From Rhodospirillales bacterium (lineage in GTDB: Bacteria; Pseudomonadota; Alphaproteobacteria; Acetobacterales; Acetobacteraceae), in NCBI GenBank assembly GCA_017304945.1, contig JAFKLG010000093.1, forward strand, positions 1-45,977: 45,977 nucleotides of DNA, written 5' to 3'. Positions within the stretch are counted from its first letter, which is position 1, and every line of letters starts with the position of its first letter. The translations under genes and the position numbers were made by a program. The notes under the pieces were generated by a model, which saw only the letters and a list, made by a program, of their open reading frames with translations, was not told the origin of the DNA and made no database searches. This document shows positions 44,468-45,977 of this stretch, in pieces.

Positions 44468-44881
44468 TCAGCACTCCGCGGAACGGAGCGTCATGAGGTC
44501 GGCCACCCGGTCGCGCAGCAAGCCCAGCTCATAAGGCTTGCGCAGGAGGGGGGCGTCGGCGAGGTAGGCATCCTCCGGCGGGCTATGGCCCTCGTAGCCG
44601 CTGGTCAGCAGGATGCGGATGCCGGGGTAGCGCTCCCGCACCCAGCGCGCGAGGCCGAACCCGTCCATGCGCCCCGGCATGCGGATGTCGGTGAATACCA
44701 CGTCGACGCGGGAGTCGGTCGCGAGCCGCGCGATCGCCTCGGTCGCATTCGGCGCCTTGAGCACCGTGTAGCCCCAGTCGCGCAGGCATTCCGCGATCGT
44801 CTCCAGCAGGACTGGCTCGTCTTCCACCATCAGGATGGTCGGCGCTGCCGGCTTCAACGCGTTCGCACTGCAACCTGACAA
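44468..44881 (-). CDS. Single-domain response regulator
   Basis: A 137-residue receiver. MVEDEP gives the acidic pair, VVFTDIRMPG the phospho-Asp, ILLTSGY the Thr/Ser and LLRKPY the Lys; no output domain. Such stand-alone receivers often pair with a hybrid kinase whose gene is elsewhere. It is divergent from the racemase gene, with 160 bp between starts. An ATG further in would also be possible, but MSGCSANALKPAAPTILMVE is a normal lead. Confidence 0.9.
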   Translation of the reverse strand: MSGCSANALKPAAPTILMVEDEPVLLETIAECLRDWGYTVLKAPNATEAIARLATDSRVDVVFTDIRMPGRMDGFGLARWVRERYPGIRILLTSGYEGHSPPEDAYLADAPLLRKPYELGLLRDRVADLMTLRSAEC

Positions 44882-45041
44882 GGCGACCCCTCGCAGCTCG
44901 ATACGATCAGGATTTTATCTGCCACGCGGCGCGAACGGAAAACTCACGGTTCGGAGATCGGGCCGGCGGCGTCCGGCGGGTTGGCATTCCGTGTGGGCAG
45001 GACGATACATGGCCCCAATGGTCGTGGAACGAGGCAGGGGA

Positions 45042-45749
45042 ATGCAAGCAGGAAAGCGCCTGGGCGTGTTGGGCGGCATGGGGCCGCTCGCGAGCGCGCA
45101 ATTCATGCTGCGGCTGACGCTACTGACCCCGGCGGAGCGCGATCAGGACCACATCCCAGCCGTATTATGGTCCGATCCGCGGGTGCCGGATCGCACGAAG
45201 GGCCGGCTGGAGGGCGCGGAAGATCCGCTGCCCTGGCTGCTCGCCGGCATCGCCGGGCTGCGCCAGGCCGGGTGCGACGCGATCGCGATCCCCTGCAACA
45301 CGGCGCATGGTTGGTATGAGCCGATGCGGGAGGCCGCCGGCGTGCCCGTGCTGCACATCGTCGACGCGGCGGCGGCGGATCTGCGCCGGATCGGCATCGC
45401 CGGGGGCACGATCGGGGTGATGGGCACGGCCGCGACCCTCGCCATGCGGCTCTACCAGGACCGCTTCGCCACCCAGGGCTGGGACTGCGTCGTGCCCGAT
45501 CCGGAGCAGATGCGCCGCCTGGTCAGCCCGGCGATCGCGGCGGTGAAGGCCAATCGCGTGGCCGAGGCCTATGAGCCGCTCGCCGAGGTGGTGGCTACGC
45601 TGGCGGCGCGCGGCGCGCGCGCGGTGGTCCTGGGTTGCACCGAAATCCCCCTCGGGATCCAGGCCGGCCCGCAGGAACGCCTGGCCGTCCCGGTGGTGGA
45701 CACGATCGACGCGCTGGCCCGCGCCTCGATCGCCTGGTGGAAGAGCTGA
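45042..45749 (+). CDS. Aspartate/glutamate racemase family protein
   Basis: A 235-residue two-cysteine racemase. The first catalytic cysteine is in AIPCNTAHGW, the second in VVLGCTEIPL; the opening GVLGGMGPLASAQFMLRL is characteristic of aspartate racemases. It interconverts L and D forms of an acidic amino acid without PLP; the substrate could be aspartate, glutamate or hydantoin-type compounds. I start at 45042 after AGGGG; in-frame ATG 45009 is an alternative. A hairpin follows the stop. Confidence 0.92.
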   Translation: MQAGKRLGVLGGMGPLASAQFMLRLTLLTPAERDQDHIPAVLWSDPRVPDRTKGRLEGAEDPLPWLLAGIAGLRQAGCDAIAIPCNTAHGWYEPMREAAGVPVLHIVDAAAADLRRIGIAGGTIGVMGTAATLAMRLYQDRFATQGWDCVVPDPEQMRRLVSPAIAAVKANRVAEAYEPLAEVVATLAARGARAVVLGCTEIPLGIQAGPQERLAVPVVDTIDALARASIAWWKS

Positions 45750-45778
45750 TCCCCGAACGGCCAGCGGCCCCGGGGATC
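45748..45778. terminator. Hairpin after the racemase gene
   Basis: GATCCCCG (45748-45755) pairs with CGGGGATC (45771-45778), overlapping the racemase stop codon, between convergent genes. Confidence 0.6.
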
Positions 45779-45828
45779 GGCGGGCGGAATGCCGCGGGTG
45801 CGGCGGGGCTGCCCACCCCGCCGCCGGG

Positions 45829-45977
45829 TCACTGAATCCGCGGCAGTTCCGCATAGGTGTGGAAGGCGGGCGGGGAGGTCTGTGTCCACTCGAGGGTGGT
45901 GGCGCCTTCGCCCCAGTAGTTGTCGGCGACGTGCTCCTTCGAGGTGAAGGTGCGGAAGCAGACATAGAGGAACACCA
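45829..45977 (-). CDS. ctaD: Cytochrome c oxidase subunit I, C-terminal end (cut by window edge)
   Basis: The complement from the right edge to the TGA at 45829-45831 gives 48 complete codons, ending in HVADNYWGEGATTLEWTQTS then PPAFHTYAELPRIQ. The NxWG-x-x-TLEWTxxSPPxFHTxxxLP pattern is the invariant C-terminal tail of aa3-type oxidase subunit I. The rest lies beyond the window. It is convergent with the racemase gene. Confidence 0.9.
   Translation of the reverse strand, partial: VFLYVCFRTFTSKEHVADNYWGEGATTLEWTQTSPPAFHTYAELPRIQ

Overview
The window is GC-rich DNA that reads as an alphaproteobacterium, most likely from Rhodospirillales/Acetobacteraceae. This is inferred from gene content and style: a LivK-type binding protein, an NDUFAF6-like squalene/phytoene synthase homologue, a lone class I-like PHA synthase, a GTA-type holin joined to a GH108 muramidase, and a CtaD fragment at the right edge. 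No rRNA, tRNA, CRISPR array or intact mobile element was recognised. Because GC is so high, very long open frames lie antisense to real genes (up to 1,824 codons); these were discarded.

Layout. 1-4136 (minus): a compact run of amidohydrolase, DppD-like and DppF-like ATPases and a truncated MmgE/PrpD protein. 4317-5057: an SDR oxidoreductase. 5317-8252 (plus): an unassigned envelope locus of a proline-rich lipoprotein, a coiled-coil four-TM protein and a secreted protein with a possible vWA-like start. 8353-11161: a LivK-like binding protein, the squalene/phytoene synthase homologue and Fe/Mn superoxide dismutase. 11225-16729: a hybrid sensor kinase, MsrP with a tiny membrane partner, and a PLP-dependent D-cysteine desulfhydrase/cysteate lyase. 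16943-18374: three phased TTTGAC repeats followed by a single-chain holin-endolysin fusion. 18417-27893 (minus): an EamA transporter, then a putative catabolic cluster (BirA, acyl-CoA carboxylase beta, double CaiB-type CoA-transferase, two flavin monooxygenases, OsmC). 28017-31063: a DUF4157-like protein, CsbD, a response regulator, an octapeptide-repeat protein and a Crp/Fnr regulator around a perfect FNR box. 31087-38894: an LhgO-like oxidase, PanE, aldose epimerase, DedA, a tiny lipoprotein, a divergent LysR/NmrA pair and an M20 peptidase. 38911-45977: PhaC, an unusual Nramp transporter, a beta-roll protein, a transposase remnant, a response regulator, an Asp/Glu racemase and the 3' end of ctaD.

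How genes may work together. Stop-start overlaps (ATGA) tie amidohydrolase to dppD, carboxylase to CoA-transferase, monooxygenase to OsmC, and msrP to its small partner, so these are likely translationally coupled. The Fnr-type regulator has an ExxSR recognition helix that fits the TTGAT-N4-ATCAA site beside it, suggesting autoregulation or control of the divergent response-regulator pair. The most unusual items are the holin-endolysin fusion with its phased upstream repeats, the MsrP/small-TM pair without MsrQ, and the 5.3-8.3 kb envelope locus. Repeat growth is frequent: 15-bp, 24-bp and 27-bp tandem arrays, two of them inside coding sequence, plus a dispersed GTCATGGCCGG palindrome.
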